From WFQV01 sp964611145 (GTDB lineage Bacteria > Bacteroidota > Ignavibacteria > Ignavibacteriales > Melioribacteraceae): 64,000 nucleotides of DNA. The translations under genes were made by a program, and so were the position numbers. Position 1 is the stretch's first letter; each line of letters starts with the position of its first letter. The DNA lies in assembly GCA_964611145.1 (NCBI GenBank), contig CAZSYM010000003.1:1-64000 (forward strand), written 5' to 3'. The notes beneath the pieces are model-generated. The model worked only from the letters and a program-made list of their open reading frames with translations, ran no database searches and was not told the DNA's origin. Positions 34,646-43,213 of the stretch are shown here, in pieces.

Positions 34646-36483
34646 TAAAATCCTTGTAGTGAATTAATTTTTTCTCTGGAAGTTTCAAAATATAATGAGT
34701 GGGGGAATTTTTCAAGTAAGAGGGAGTAAAACCTGAGTGCTTCTCGCCGATTTTTTATAACATATTCATTTATCTGAGCCAATAAAAACAGCGCTTTGTC
34801 TTTGAACAGAACCGTATTCCCTTTGTTAATAAAATCTTGCAAAATTTTCGTTGCCACGGGAATATTTCCCTCCAATAATCTAACCTTGGCAAGTTCATAC
34901 TCGGCAATGTCTTTAAGTCCGAAAAGGTTTTCGTTGGTAGCGAGGGAATCAAAATATTTTGCGGCGGAATCATATTTGCCCACGACGGAAAAATACTTGC
35001 CGCGAGCGAACTTTGCAAAATGCAGGGAATCCTTGGCGAATACATTCAAAAGGAGCTCTAGCTCAAGAGCATCGTTCGCTTCGTCATTACTTAAATTTTT
35101 TGTGATTTTCTTAAGCAAGTCCGACGCGCGAGCAAATTGTCCTTGCCAAAAACGTATTTCCGCCAGGCTGTAATAAGCTTTGTTCTTTATATCTTCGGAG
35201 ATATTTTTTTTCTTAAGCAATTCGTCGAGCTTACGTCTGGCGCTTTCAATATCGCCTTGCCGAATTTTAAGTAAAGCGATTTTCAACATAGCCCGGGAAG
35301 CGATGTTCAGATAGGGAAATTCCTTGATTATTTTGGCATAAAACTTTTCGGCTTCATTAAAGTCTCTCAAATAATTTTCATAAACGGATGCAATTCTAAA
35401 AAGCGCTTCGCCTTTAATGTTCGCTCCATATCCGCTTTTAGCGACTTCGGAATAATAGGCAATAATTTCCTTCACAGATTTTTCATCCCGAATCGGAGAA
35501 ACAAGAAAGTCCGCAAGGAAAGGGCTTACCGGCTTGATTTTTCCCGCCAATAAATGTTCCTTGCTTTCGGCGTAACGCAATTCAGCTTTAGGTTTGAAGG
35601 GAGAGTCTTTATAATTATCAATCAAATATTCAAAGGCTTTTGTCGCAATTTTATAATTCTTCTCACGGAAAACGTTTTCCGCGAAGGCAAAAATCCTACC
35701 CCCTCCCGCGTTCAGCATTTCGTCCAGTTTTTTTACGAGTTCGAACGCTTGGGAAAATTCTTTTTTTTGAGTCAAGAGGAAAACCCACAAATCCAGAAAT
35801 TCGGTTTTTCCGAAATCCTCGAAATATCTGCGTACAACGGCAATGCTCGCTTCGAAAGCCCCATGACTATTGAGAAAGGAAGATATTCTGCTTTTCACGA
35901 AACTCAATTGACTTGGACTCCGCAAAAGTATTTTACAATATTCGTCCGTGGCTTCTCCGAATTTCATGGTCATGGAATAAAGGGTTGCCAAGTCGTACGC
36001 AAAAAGAATGTTCGATTTAAATCTTTTGGCTCCCTTTTTTAGAATTTCAATCGCCTTTTCAAAAGCTCTGTTTTCGAGGGCATAATTGGCAATCAAACGG
36101 TAAACGGAAGAGTTATCGCTCCAAGCCTTGATTGCCGAATCCCAAACCTTGAAAGCCTTGGAATAATCGCCGGAAACGTAATAGGAAGTTCCCAAAAGCC
36201 CGTAAATATTAGGGTCCTTCGGGTGTGTTTTCAATCTTGTTTGCAGTAAATTTATTGACGCCTTGTATTTTTTTTCTTTCAAATAAATATTGTTCAGCGC
36301 TTTAAAATATTCCTCGTTCCATGGTTCTTTGGTAAACAGCTCCGTATAAATTTCCTCCGCCTTTTCAAGCTTTCCCGCGGCTTCGTAGCTTTTACCCAAT
36401 CGATAAATGTTTTTCGAGAGATTTCTATCCTGGGCTACGATTATTCCCGCCATGAGCAATATGAAAAGAATGGTTCGCTTCAA
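34645..36483 (-). CDS. Secreted TPR-repeat protein
   Basis: A 612-residue protein with a signal peptide (TILFILLMAGIIVAQ) and about a dozen tetratricopeptide-type helix pairs through its whole length, clearest at residues 25-165 (GKSYEAAGKLEKAEEIYTEL, LGTSYYVSGDYSKAFKVWDS) and again at 350-600. It likely acts as a periplasmic or outer-membrane-associated scaffold. It overlaps the FAD-oxidase gene upstream by four bases (ATGA) and clpX downstream by one, so the three are translated as a unit. Confidence 0.85.
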   Translation of the reverse strand: MKRTILFILLMAGIIVAQDRNLSKNIYRLGKSYEAAGKLEKAEEIYTELFTKEPWNEEYFKALNNIYLKEKKYKASINLLQTRLKTHPKDPNIYGLLGTSYYVSGDYSKAFKVWDSAIKAWSDNSSVYRLIANYALENRAFEKAIEILKKGAKRFKSNILFAYDLATLYSMTMKFGEATDEYCKILLRSPSQLSFVKSRISSFLNSHGAFEASIAVVRRYFEDFGKTEFLDLWVFLLTQKKEFSQAFELVKKLDEMLNAGGGRIFAFAENVFREKNYKIATKAFEYLIDNYKDSPFKPKAELRYAESKEHLLAGKIKPVSPFLADFLVSPIRDEKSVKEIIAYYSEVAKSGYGANIKGEALFRIASVYENYLRDFNEAEKFYAKIIKEFPYLNIASRAMLKIALLKIRQGDIESARRKLDELLKKKNISEDIKNKAYYSLAEIRFWQGQFARASDLLKKITKNLSNDEANDALELELLLNVFAKDSLHFAKFARGKYFSVVGKYDSAAKYFDSLATNENLFGLKDIAEYELAKVRLLEGNIPVATKILQDFINKGNTVLFKDKALFLLAQINEYVIKNRREALRFYSLLLEKFPHSLYFETSREKINSLQGF

Positions 36484-37961
36484 TGCAAAAATCTCTCCTC
36501 GAAAATGTTTCCTATGTTAAGTATGAGATTAGGGTCCAAAATTTTCTTAACCTTTGCCATCTCGCTTACCCCTTTTTCTCCATACATTATCAACAAATAT
36601 TTCCGTTTTAATTTTCCGATACCGTGTTCGGCGGAAACCGTACCGCCCAAGCGTACCGCCTTGCGACAAATGTCCTCGTAAAGTTTTTTCGCTTTTTCCA
36701 ATTCCGCTTTATTCCGCGGCAGCATATTCAAATGCATGTGCGAATTACCGAAATGTCCGTAATTAACAAATCTCAAACCCGAATTTAAAACCAAGTTTTT
36801 GGAATAAAAATAAAACTCCTTGAATTTATCATCCGGAACGGCGGTATCCGTTCCCACCTTCAACATTTGTCCTTGCGAAGCGATAAATTCCGTTATCTTA
36901 GAAGAAAGCGCATGTCGGAAATGCTTGAACTTGTTTCTGTCCTTCTCGTCCGCTGCCAACCAAGAATTCTGCTCGTCGCCGTTATATTTCCCTATTAATT
37001 CCAACCATTCTTCAATTACTTTATCTTCCTCGCTTTCTATTTCCTGCTCGAACCAAACCGCGGCGCCCGCTTGGGGAACAGAAGGGAAATCTTCTCTCAA
37101 GAATGTCAAAGCTCGTTGATCGAAAAATTCCAATGCCAGAGCATCGATTTTAATTTCGTCCTTAAGTGGCAACGTCTTACGAGAACGTAAGCGCGCTTCT
37201 TCAATAAAATCAAGTGCATTCTCCTCATCGTCGAAAAAGATAACGGCGGAAAGGAATCGCGAGGGTTTCCTTACAAGGCGCAATTCGGCTTCTACAATTA
37301 TTCCCAATGTTCCTTCCGAACCCACGAATAAATCGACGGCGTCCATGTCCCGCATGGCAAAGTATCCTGCGGCATTTTTAACGCGAGGCATTTTGTATCG
37401 TGGAATTTCAACCACAATCCTCTCGCCGGAATCGGTTTTCAATTTCAACGAATAATTTTCCGCGAGGAAATCGCCTCGGCGGAGTGTTAGAGTATCGCCC
37501 GTCGGCAAAACAATTTTTAATTTATTTACGAAATTCCGTGTGGCTCCATATTTAAATGTTTTTGCTCCGGAAGAATTGTTGGCAATGGTTGCTCCTATAA
37601 AACAATTTGTTTCCGTAGGGTCGGGGGGATATAGCAAGTTTCGTCGGGAGGCTTCCGATTGAAAATCGTTTAAGAGGACTCCCGCCTCCGCGACTGCCGT
37701 GAACGTTGCATCCTTAAATTCCTTGATATTATTGAGCTTTTCCGTCGAAACAACTGCGCCTCCTTCCGGAACTCGTCCTCCTGTTAATCCCGTGCCATTG
37801 CCTGCGACGGTTAATTTAATGCCATATTTGTTCGCATCTTCGACTAATCGGCGCAATTCCTCCGCGGATTCGGGAATAAAAACTTTCTCGCACATGCCGC
37901 GATAATTAGCCGCATCGTGCAAATAGTTTTGTATCTCATCCGGGGCTTCTTTAATAATCAC
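36480..37961 (-). CDS. FAD-linked oxidase (GlcD / D-lactate dehydrogenase type)
   Basis: A 493-residue flavoprotein that oxidises a 2-hydroxyacid such as glycolate or D-lactate. The FAD-binding type 4 domain covers about residues 25-230: GNGTGLTGGRVPEGGAVVST, NNSSGAKTFKYGATRNFV and GSEGTLGIIVEAELRL. The C-terminal oxidase domain contains NYGHFGNSHMHLNMLP and GTVSAEHGIGKLKRKYL, giving the catalytic His residues. There is no Fe-S partner subunit next door. Substrate is not certain. Confidence 0.9.
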   Translation of the reverse strand: MIIKEAPDEIQNYLHDAANYRGMCEKVFIPESAEELRRLVEDANKYGIKLTVAGNGTGLTGGRVPEGGAVVSTEKLNNIKEFKDATFTAVAEAGVLLNDFQSEASRRNLLYPPDPTETNCFIGATIANNSSGAKTFKYGATRNFVNKLKIVLPTGDTLTLRRGDFLAENYSLKLKTDSGERIVVEIPRYKMPRVKNAAGYFAMRDMDAVDLFVGSEGTLGIIVEAELRLVRKPSRFLSAVIFFDDEENALDFIEEARLRSRKTLPLKDEIKIDALALEFFDQRALTFLREDFPSVPQAGAAVWFEQEIESEEDKVIEEWLELIGKYNGDEQNSWLAADEKDRNKFKHFRHALSSKITEFIASQGQMLKVGTDTAVPDDKFKEFYFYSKNLVLNSGLRFVNYGHFGNSHMHLNMLPRNKAELEKAKKLYEDICRKAVRLGGTVSAEHGIGKLKRKYLLIMYGEKGVSEMAKVKKILDPNLILNIGNIFEERFLH

Positions 37962-37990
37962 AGATTAATCACGCAATTAAAGATGAAAAA

Positions 37991-38206
37991 TCATTCCGAA
38001 TCTTTTCCGTGTCTTTTCATTATCTCTTTCCACGTTTCCATATCCAGCACTTCGGATTCCTCAACGAGCATAACGGGGATTCCGTCCTCTATTCGATAAC
38101 GCCGACGCGTTTCTTTATCCGTCGAAACCAAATATTCGCCGTCCAGAACCAATTCCGCACCGGATACGGGGCAAACCAGAATTTCCAAAAGTTCTTTGTC
38201 TATCAT
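37991..38206 (-). CDS. Trm112/YcaR-family small protein
   Basis: A 71-residue protein matching the UPF0434/Trm112 fold: LLEILVCPVSGAELVLDG at the N-terminus and the hallmark YRIEDGIPVMLVEESEVL. Members often bind zinc through CPxC and a second Cys pair; here only one Cys remains (CPVSG), so zinc is unlikely. In other organisms Trm112 activates methyltransferases, while the bacterial role is not known. It lies just upstream of the FAD oxidase on the same strand. Confidence 0.8.
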   Translation of the reverse strand: MIDKELLEILVCPVSGAELVLDGEYLVSTDKETRRRYRIEDGIPVMLVEESEVLDMETWKEIMKRHGKDSE

Positions 38207-38260
38207 TTTATTACCTTTATTTGTATAAACTCCGTTTCAAATCTAAAAAAATAATAATAT

Positions 38261-39868
38261 TTATATTACGAACTGTTTCAGATAGTAACCGGCATTTAGC
38301 TCCTCTCCCGTAGCAGTGGAAATCAATTCGTTCCACGGCAAAAGGCTACCGTAGGAAAAGAAAAGGTTTTTTAAATATTCACCGGTTTTCTTCTCACCGT
38401 AAAAACTGGGATAAGGATTTGTGGAATGCAAAACTTTGTCTTTAATATAAAAATAAAGCTGAGAAGCCAAGAGTTCCCCGAGCATGTAATTTTGATAGTA
38501 AGCGGGGTAAAGCGCCACATGAATTTTTGCCGCCCAATCCGGTTCGTCACGCTCCTCCGGTAAATTTAACATTTGGTATTTTTTGACCAGACCGTTCCAA
38601 AGTGAATTCAAGTTTGCATCCGGGTTTTCGTACATTGCTTTTTCAAATCTGAAAATGACCTGAACCCACCTGGAGAAAATCAATTGCTCGCTCCGCAAAG
38701 CTTTGGAGGATTCAGCTATAAACATTTCACTGGCGATTTTTTTACCGGTCAAATGTTCAATAAAATCGATGTTTGAAGCCATGCGTCCGAAAAGCATTGC
38801 TATAGCTTCGGTTGTAAAGATATGAGTGGGTTCGCGCAATATCCACGGCAGTTTTCTCGAAATGTATTTATCATATGCCGCATGTCCGAATTCATGCAAC
38901 ATTGTGCTCATCCAACGATGATTAGGCTTTATGTTGCATAACACTCTCACATCGCCTTCGCGGTCAATATTTGTACAATAGGCATGTTGATACTTGCCCG
39001 GCTTTTCATATAAATCGCTTTTTGCAAGCAAATCGTCTATGTTCAAGCCTATGCTGTCGTAGTAATCCCGTGTTAATTTTTCAATGTTTTGTTCTTCGTA
39101 GAACGAATCGAAATCCAAATCGAAAAGCTTGGGCCCGCTTTGGAAGAATCTATCGCCGTAATGCCACGGCTTCAAATCTTCTTTTGCTATTTTAAACCTC
39201 TCGGAAAGCTTTTCATCCATTTCCGCCTTCAATTTCTCGAAAGTCGGGGAAATGCGTTTGTCTAAATCGTCGAAAAGGCGAATCAGAAAGTTTACATTCA
39301 ATTCGTCAAGTTCCAAACTCATTTGAAAATAATTCTCAAACCCCAATTGTCGCGCCGCCTTGTTACGAAGTTTGGCAAGTCGAATTACATCGTTCGCCAC
39401 TTCCCGTCCTATTTGCTTGGATGCTTTCCAAAATTTTTCGGCTTCGGAGGAGTCCGTTGTTGTCGCTAATTTTTCATCGATAACATTATCGGAAATTTCT
39501 TCGTTATCCACCTTGGCACGAAAGACGGAATATTTTCTCTCCAATTCGTTCGAGAGTCCAATGATTTGTTGCAGTAGCTCCTTCTCGTATTGATGACGAG
39601 CAAAAGCATTATACAGTAAAGTCGAAATCCGTTTTAGTATTTTCTCTTTCAAATTCGGGTCATCTTTAACCCTTTTCAGATAATTGAATTTTTCCTTATC
39701 CGAATGATACTCGGATATTCTCAGCTCAAGTTCCGCCGCCTTTTGATAGTCCTCCGAATTTCCCGAAACACTGGCGCGGAAATAAATTTCGTTAAGTTCT
39801 TTAAACAGCGGAGCTATATCGCTCTCATACCGCTCCACAAATTCCAAAAACGACTGTTCTATGTTCAT
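38261..39868 (-). CDS. M3-family oligopeptidase
   Basis: A cytosolic zinc peptidase of about 535 residues that cleaves short peptides. The zinc motif HEFGH lies in TMLHEFGHAAYDKYIS, with the third ligand Glu in FTTEAIAMLFGRM 25-30 residues later. The helical N-terminal half is as in oligoendopeptidase F and PepF. I start at ATG 39868, with GGAG seven bases upstream; the frame upstream to 39901 runs through a terminator hairpin. It has no signal peptide. Confidence 0.9.
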   Translation of the reverse strand: MNIEQSFLEFVERYESDIAPLFKELNEIYFRASVSGNSEDYQKAAELELRISEYHSDKEKFNYLKRVKDDPNLKEKILKRISTLLYNAFARHQYEKELLQQIIGLSNELERKYSVFRAKVDNEEISDNVIDEKLATTTDSSEAEKFWKASKQIGREVANDVIRLAKLRNKAARQLGFENYFQMSLELDELNVNFLIRLFDDLDKRISPTFEKLKAEMDEKLSERFKIAKEDLKPWHYGDRFFQSGPKLFDLDFDSFYEEQNIEKLTRDYYDSIGLNIDDLLAKSDLYEKPGKYQHAYCTNIDREGDVRVLCNIKPNHRWMSTMLHEFGHAAYDKYISRKLPWILREPTHIFTTEAIAMLFGRMASNIDFIEHLTGKKIASEMFIAESSKALRSEQLIFSRWVQVIFRFEKAMYENPDANLNSLWNGLVKKYQMLNLPEERDEPDWAAKIHVALYPAYYQNYMLGELLASQLYFYIKDKVLHSTNPYPSFYGEKKTGEYLKNLFFSYGSLLPWNELISTATGEELNAGYYLKQFVI

Positions 39869-39883
39869 CCTTTTTTCTCCTAT

Positions 39884-39914
39884 AAAAAAACCGATTCGCA
39901 CAGGGCGAATCGGT
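39884..39914 (-). terminator. Terminator or attenuator between the GroES-like and M3 peptidase genes
   Basis: A 10-bp perfect stem (ACCGATTCGC/GCGAATCGGT, loop of five bases), followed on the minus strand by six to seven T. The T-run ends within a few bases of the ribosome binding site of the M3 peptidase gene, so it lies in that gene's leader. It ends the GroES-like transcript and may let some read-through pass. Confidence 0.88.
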
Positions 39915-39935
39915 CTAAATTCAAATCGGAAAAGT

Positions 39936-40295
39936 TTACTCGAAAAGCTCCTCGTCCCTAAGCAAAAGCAGTATGGCGCTTTGGGGAACGATTACCATTT
40001 TTTCACCGTCGATTTCAATTTCGACCGCATCGCGTTTAAGATATAAGGCGTAATCTCCTTCTTGAGCCTGGAGAGGAATATATTTTGTTTCCTTTTGTGG
40101 TTTCCATGGTTCGTCGTCCGTAGGAGCCGCCAAAGGATAACCCGGTCCCACTTTTATCACGTAGCCCGCATGCACTTTTTCCTTTTCCCTTACGTTGGGC
40201 GGAAGATACAATCCCGAGTTCGTTTTTTGCATATCCGATTCGGGTTTTATAAGCACTCTGTCTCCCACGACAATCATCTTTCCCGCTTTAAACAT
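39936..40295 (-). CDS. Stand-alone GroES-family co-chaperonin
   Basis: A 119-residue protein of the Cpn10 fold. VVGDRVLIKPESDMQKTNSG matches the first GroES strand pair and opens into the mobile-loop region (SGLYLPPNVREKEKVHAG), followed by VIKVGPG. The family average is about 95 residues; the extra is an insert rich in Pro and Lys (AAPTDDEPWKPQKETKYIP) at the position of the roof hairpin. No groEL is adjacent. It could cap the cell's GroEL or have a different partner; the sequence does not decide. A terminator follows. Confidence 0.85.
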   Translation of the reverse strand: MFKAGKMIVVGDRVLIKPESDMQKTNSGLYLPPNVREKEKVHAGYVIKVGPGYPLAAPTDDEPWKPQKETKYIPLQAQEGDYALYLKRDAVEIEIDGEKMVIVPQSAILLLLRDEELFE

Positions 40296-40376
40296 TACTC
40301 ACCTCATCTTAATTTCTTATCCGTTAAGATAATAAATTATTACCATTTCGAATCCCAAAAGGTTCCAAAAAACTCG

Positions 40377-41744
40377 CTAATACTTGAGCCAAACGGTTTT
40401 AATGTTCACGAACTCCTTAATTCCGTAGTGCGAAAGCTCCCTGCCGTAGCCGGAAAGTTTAATTCCTCCGAAAGGCAAGCGAGGATCGGATTTCACAAGT
40501 CCGTTCACGAAAACGGACCCAGATTCAATCTTAGGCACAAGTCGCTTAGCCTTCTCCACATCTTTTGTCCATAAAGAAGCGCCCAATCCGAAAGCGGAAT
40601 CGTTGGCAATTCTTATTGCGTCACTTTCGTCCTTGGCTTTAATTACCGCTGCGACGGGACCGAATAGTTCCTCCTCATAAGCGGGCATGCCCGGTTTGAC
40701 ATTAATCAAAACCGTAGCGGGATAAAAATATCCTTTACCCTCCAAGGGTTTGCCTCCTATGATAGCCTCGGCACCTTTATTTATCGAGTCTTTCACTTGC
40801 TCATGAAGTTCCAACATCAGATCTTTTCGTGCCAAAGGTCCCAATTCGGTTTCTTCTTCCATGGGATTCCCGACTTTAACGGCTTTCATTTTCTCCGTAA
40901 AGAGGTGCAAAAATTCATCATAAACCGTGTCCACCACGATAAAGCGTTTGGCGGCAATACAGCTTTGTCCGTTATTAATCATGCGAGCCGTAACGGCGAC
41001 GGAGCTTGCCTCTTCCAAATCCGCATCTTCCAGAATAACAAATGGGTCGCTTCCTCCCAATTCCATAACGGTTTTCTTGAGATTTCTACCCGAGCGTTCC
41101 GCCACGTTACGTCCTGCGTTCTCGCTGCCGGTCAAAGTGGCGGCTTTTACGAGAGGGTTATCGATTACTTCCTTCACGATCTTGGAGCTTATAATCAAAT
41201 TTCGGAAAACGTTATCGGGAAAGCCCGCCTGCCGAAAGATGTTTTCAATTTCCTCGGCACACATCGGGACATTTGAAGCATGCTTTAAAATTCCCACATT
41301 GCCCGCCATCAAAGCCGGAGCCGCAAATCGGAAGACTTGCCAGAAAGGGAAGTTCCACGGCATAACGGCAAGAACAACACCCAAAGGGTCAAAACGCACG
41401 TAGCTTTCGGTGGCATCCGTTTCAATTTTTTCCTCGCTAAGTATTTTCTCGGCGTTGTCCGCATAATAATCGCACACCCATGCGCATTTTTCGGCTTCGG
41501 CAATTGCCTGTTTAATCGGCTTGCCCATCTCAAGCGTCATGATTTCTCCGAGCTCGCGTTTTCGTTCTCTCAGAATATCCGCAGCCTTGTGCATAAGTTC
41601 CGCTCTTTCCGTAAAACTTGTCTCTCGCCAGTCAAGAAATGCTTTATGAGTCGAGGCGATTATCTCATTTACCTTTTCGTGTGAAAATTCTTCAAAAGTC
41701 TTTACCGTTTCCTCAGTGGTGGGATTAATTGTTTGAATAGCCAT
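40377..41744 (-). CDS. NAD(P)-dependent aldehyde dehydrogenase (succinate-semialdehyde type)
   Basis: A 455-residue enzyme of the short succinate-semialdehyde dehydrogenase group (Sad/YneI-like), which oxidises an aldehyde to an acid. The catalytic Cys is in NNGQSCIAAKRF, the general base Glu in TVMELGGSDPFVIL, and the cofactor-binding segment is VLAVMPWNFPFWQVFRFAAPALMAGN. The cofactor preference is not clear. It is separated from der by about 150 bases that hold a repeat, so it is probably transcribed alone. Confidence 0.9.
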   Translation of the reverse strand: MAIQTINPTTEETVKTFEEFSHEKVNEIIASTHKAFLDWRETSFTERAELMHKAADILRERKRELGEIMTLEMGKPIKQAIAEAEKCAWVCDYYADNAEKILSEEKIETDATESYVRFDPLGVVLAVMPWNFPFWQVFRFAAPALMAGNVGILKHASNVPMCAEEIENIFRQAGFPDNVFRNLIISSKIVKEVIDNPLVKAATLTGSENAGRNVAERSGRNLKKTVMELGGSDPFVILEDADLEEASSVAVTARMINNGQSCIAAKRFIVVDTVYDEFLHLFTEKMKAVKVGNPMEEETELGPLARKDLMLELHEQVKDSINKGAEAIIGGKPLEGKGYFYPATVLINVKPGMPAYEEELFGPVAAVIKAKDESDAIRIANDSAFGLGASLWTKDVEKAKRLVPKIESGSVFVNGLVKSDPRLPFGGIKLSGYGRELSHYGIKEFVNIKTVWLKY

Positions 41745-41844
41745 TTCCGCCTCCGAATTTTTTCAAATAGTCGGTTTAAAAATAACCAATTAGACGAGAC
41801 GGGAAAAGTCTTTTTGTTCTTGTGCCCCATTCCGATAAGTGCAA

Positions 41845-41897
41845 GGAGTATGGGGCTAAGAGCAAAGAGTAATTTCCCCATGCTCCATGCCCTTTGC
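41845..41897 (-). repeat. Dispersed self-complementary repeat, copy 1
   Basis: Reading on the minus strand from 41897, the sequence is GCAAAGGGCATGGAGCATGG, then GGAAATTACTCTTTG, CTCTTAGC and CCCATACTCC. It matches copy 2 (57451-57524, plus strand) block by block, with two internal gaps. It contains inverted segments (GAGCAAAG/CTTTGCTC, GGAGTATGGGGC against GCCCCAT at 41825-41831), so it can fold. It begins two bases after the stop codon of der. Confidence 0.75.
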
Positions 41898-41898
41898 T

Positions 41899-43212
41899 CT
41901 ATTTATCTTTGAACGTCAATGTCAGGGGAACGCCGCTAAAGCCGAACTTTTCTCTAATTATTCTTTCCACGAAGCGGCGGTATGAATCGGGAATGTATTT
42001 GGAATTATTAGCAAAAAGGAGAAAAATAGGGTATTTTTCCCCCACTTGCGTCAAGTATTTGATTTTAACCTCCTTACCCGTAGGAGTGGCGGGAGGCGGA
42101 GTCTTCGCCAATTCGGGCAATATGGCATCGTTCAAAACGCTGGTTTCTATTTTCTTCTTTCTCTCGGCTTGAACTTTCTTTGCCAAATCTATCAGCTTAA
42201 AAATCCTCTGTTTTGTCAAGGCGGAGACGAATATAACGGGCACATAATTTACGGGACCCAATTTTTCGATTATCTCCTTTTCGAATCGGGCGGCGGTATT
42301 GGAATCCTTTTCAATCAAATCCCATTTATTAACGGCAATTATTATTCCTTTGCGTCTTCGGACAGCCTCCTCAACAATTCTCAAATCCTGTTTTTCCACT
42401 CCCGCTTGAGCGTCAATCATAATAATCGCCACGTCGGAATTAGCCAAAGCTCGGAGCGTTCGCACGGTGGAATAAAATTCGATGTTTTCTCTTATCTTCG
42501 ATTTTTTTCTTAAACCGGCGGTATCCACAAGAACAATTTCCTCGCCGTAGTATTTCAGCACGGAATCGACGCTGTCGCGAGTGGTGCCCGGAATATCGGT
42601 AACTATACTGCGGTCATATCCCAAAAGCGAATTGGTAAGAGAGGATTTCCCTACGTTCGGTTTCCCGACAATTGCAATTCTAAGCCTTTTATCCTCGCGA
42701 GTAATCTCTTCGGGGATATTCAAAATAGAAACAAGTTCATCGAGAAAGTCGCCCAAGTTCCTGCCGTGGAGAGCGGAAATATCATAAACACGTTCTAGAC
42801 CCAATCCATAAAACTCCGCGGCGTTCATTCCGATTTCCGGATTATCCGCTTTATTAACCAATACAAAAACCGGTTTACGCGAGGCATGTAATCTTTTCCC
42901 GATTTCCTCGTCAATGGGCGTAACTCCGCTTTTAGCATCGGCGAGGAAAATAATAGCATCCGCCTCGTTGATTGCAATATCAATTTGCTCGCGTATGGCG
43001 GCGTCGAAAAGCTCGTCGGAATCGGGGACATAACCGCCCGTATCAATCAATTCAAAACGTTTACCGTTCCATTCCACCTCTCCGTAAACACGGTCCCGCG
43101 TAACGCCGCTAACATCGTCCACAATCGAACTCTTGCTCTTGGTCAGACGGTTAAAAAGGGTGGATTTACCCACGTTCGGTCTTCCGACAATTACAACCAA
43201 CGGCAATTTCAT
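41899..43212 (-). CDS. der: Ribosome assembly GTPase Der (EngA)
   Basis: Der is a double GTPase needed to mature the 50S ribosomal subunit. The first G domain has GRPNVGKST and DTGGYVPD; the second has GKPNVGKSS, DTAGLRKKSKI and NKWD. The C-terminal KH-like domain is present (YIPDSYRRFVERIIREKFGF). The 437 residues are standard. It starts one base after the stop of the DUF5683-like gene, as the last gene of the minus-strand run that begins with porU. Confidence 0.97.
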   Translation of the reverse strand: MKLPLVVIVGRPNVGKSTLFNRLTKSKSSIVDDVSGVTRDRVYGEVEWNGKRFELIDTGGYVPDSDELFDAAIREQIDIAINEADAIIFLADAKSGVTPIDEEIGKRLHASRKPVFVLVNKADNPEIGMNAAEFYGLGLERVYDISALHGRNLGDFLDELVSILNIPEEITREDKRLRIAIVGKPNVGKSSLTNSLLGYDRSIVTDIPGTTRDSVDSVLKYYGEEIVLVDTAGLRKKSKIRENIEFYSTVRTLRALANSDVAIIMIDAQAGVEKQDLRIVEEAVRRRKGIIIAVNKWDLIEKDSNTAARFEKEIIEKLGPVNYVPVIFVSALTKQRIFKLIDLAKKVQAERKKKIETSVLNDAILPELAKTPPPATPTGKEVKIKYLTQVGEKYPIFLLFANNSKYIPDSYRRFVERIIREKFGFSGVPLTLTFKDK

Positions 43213-43213
43213 T

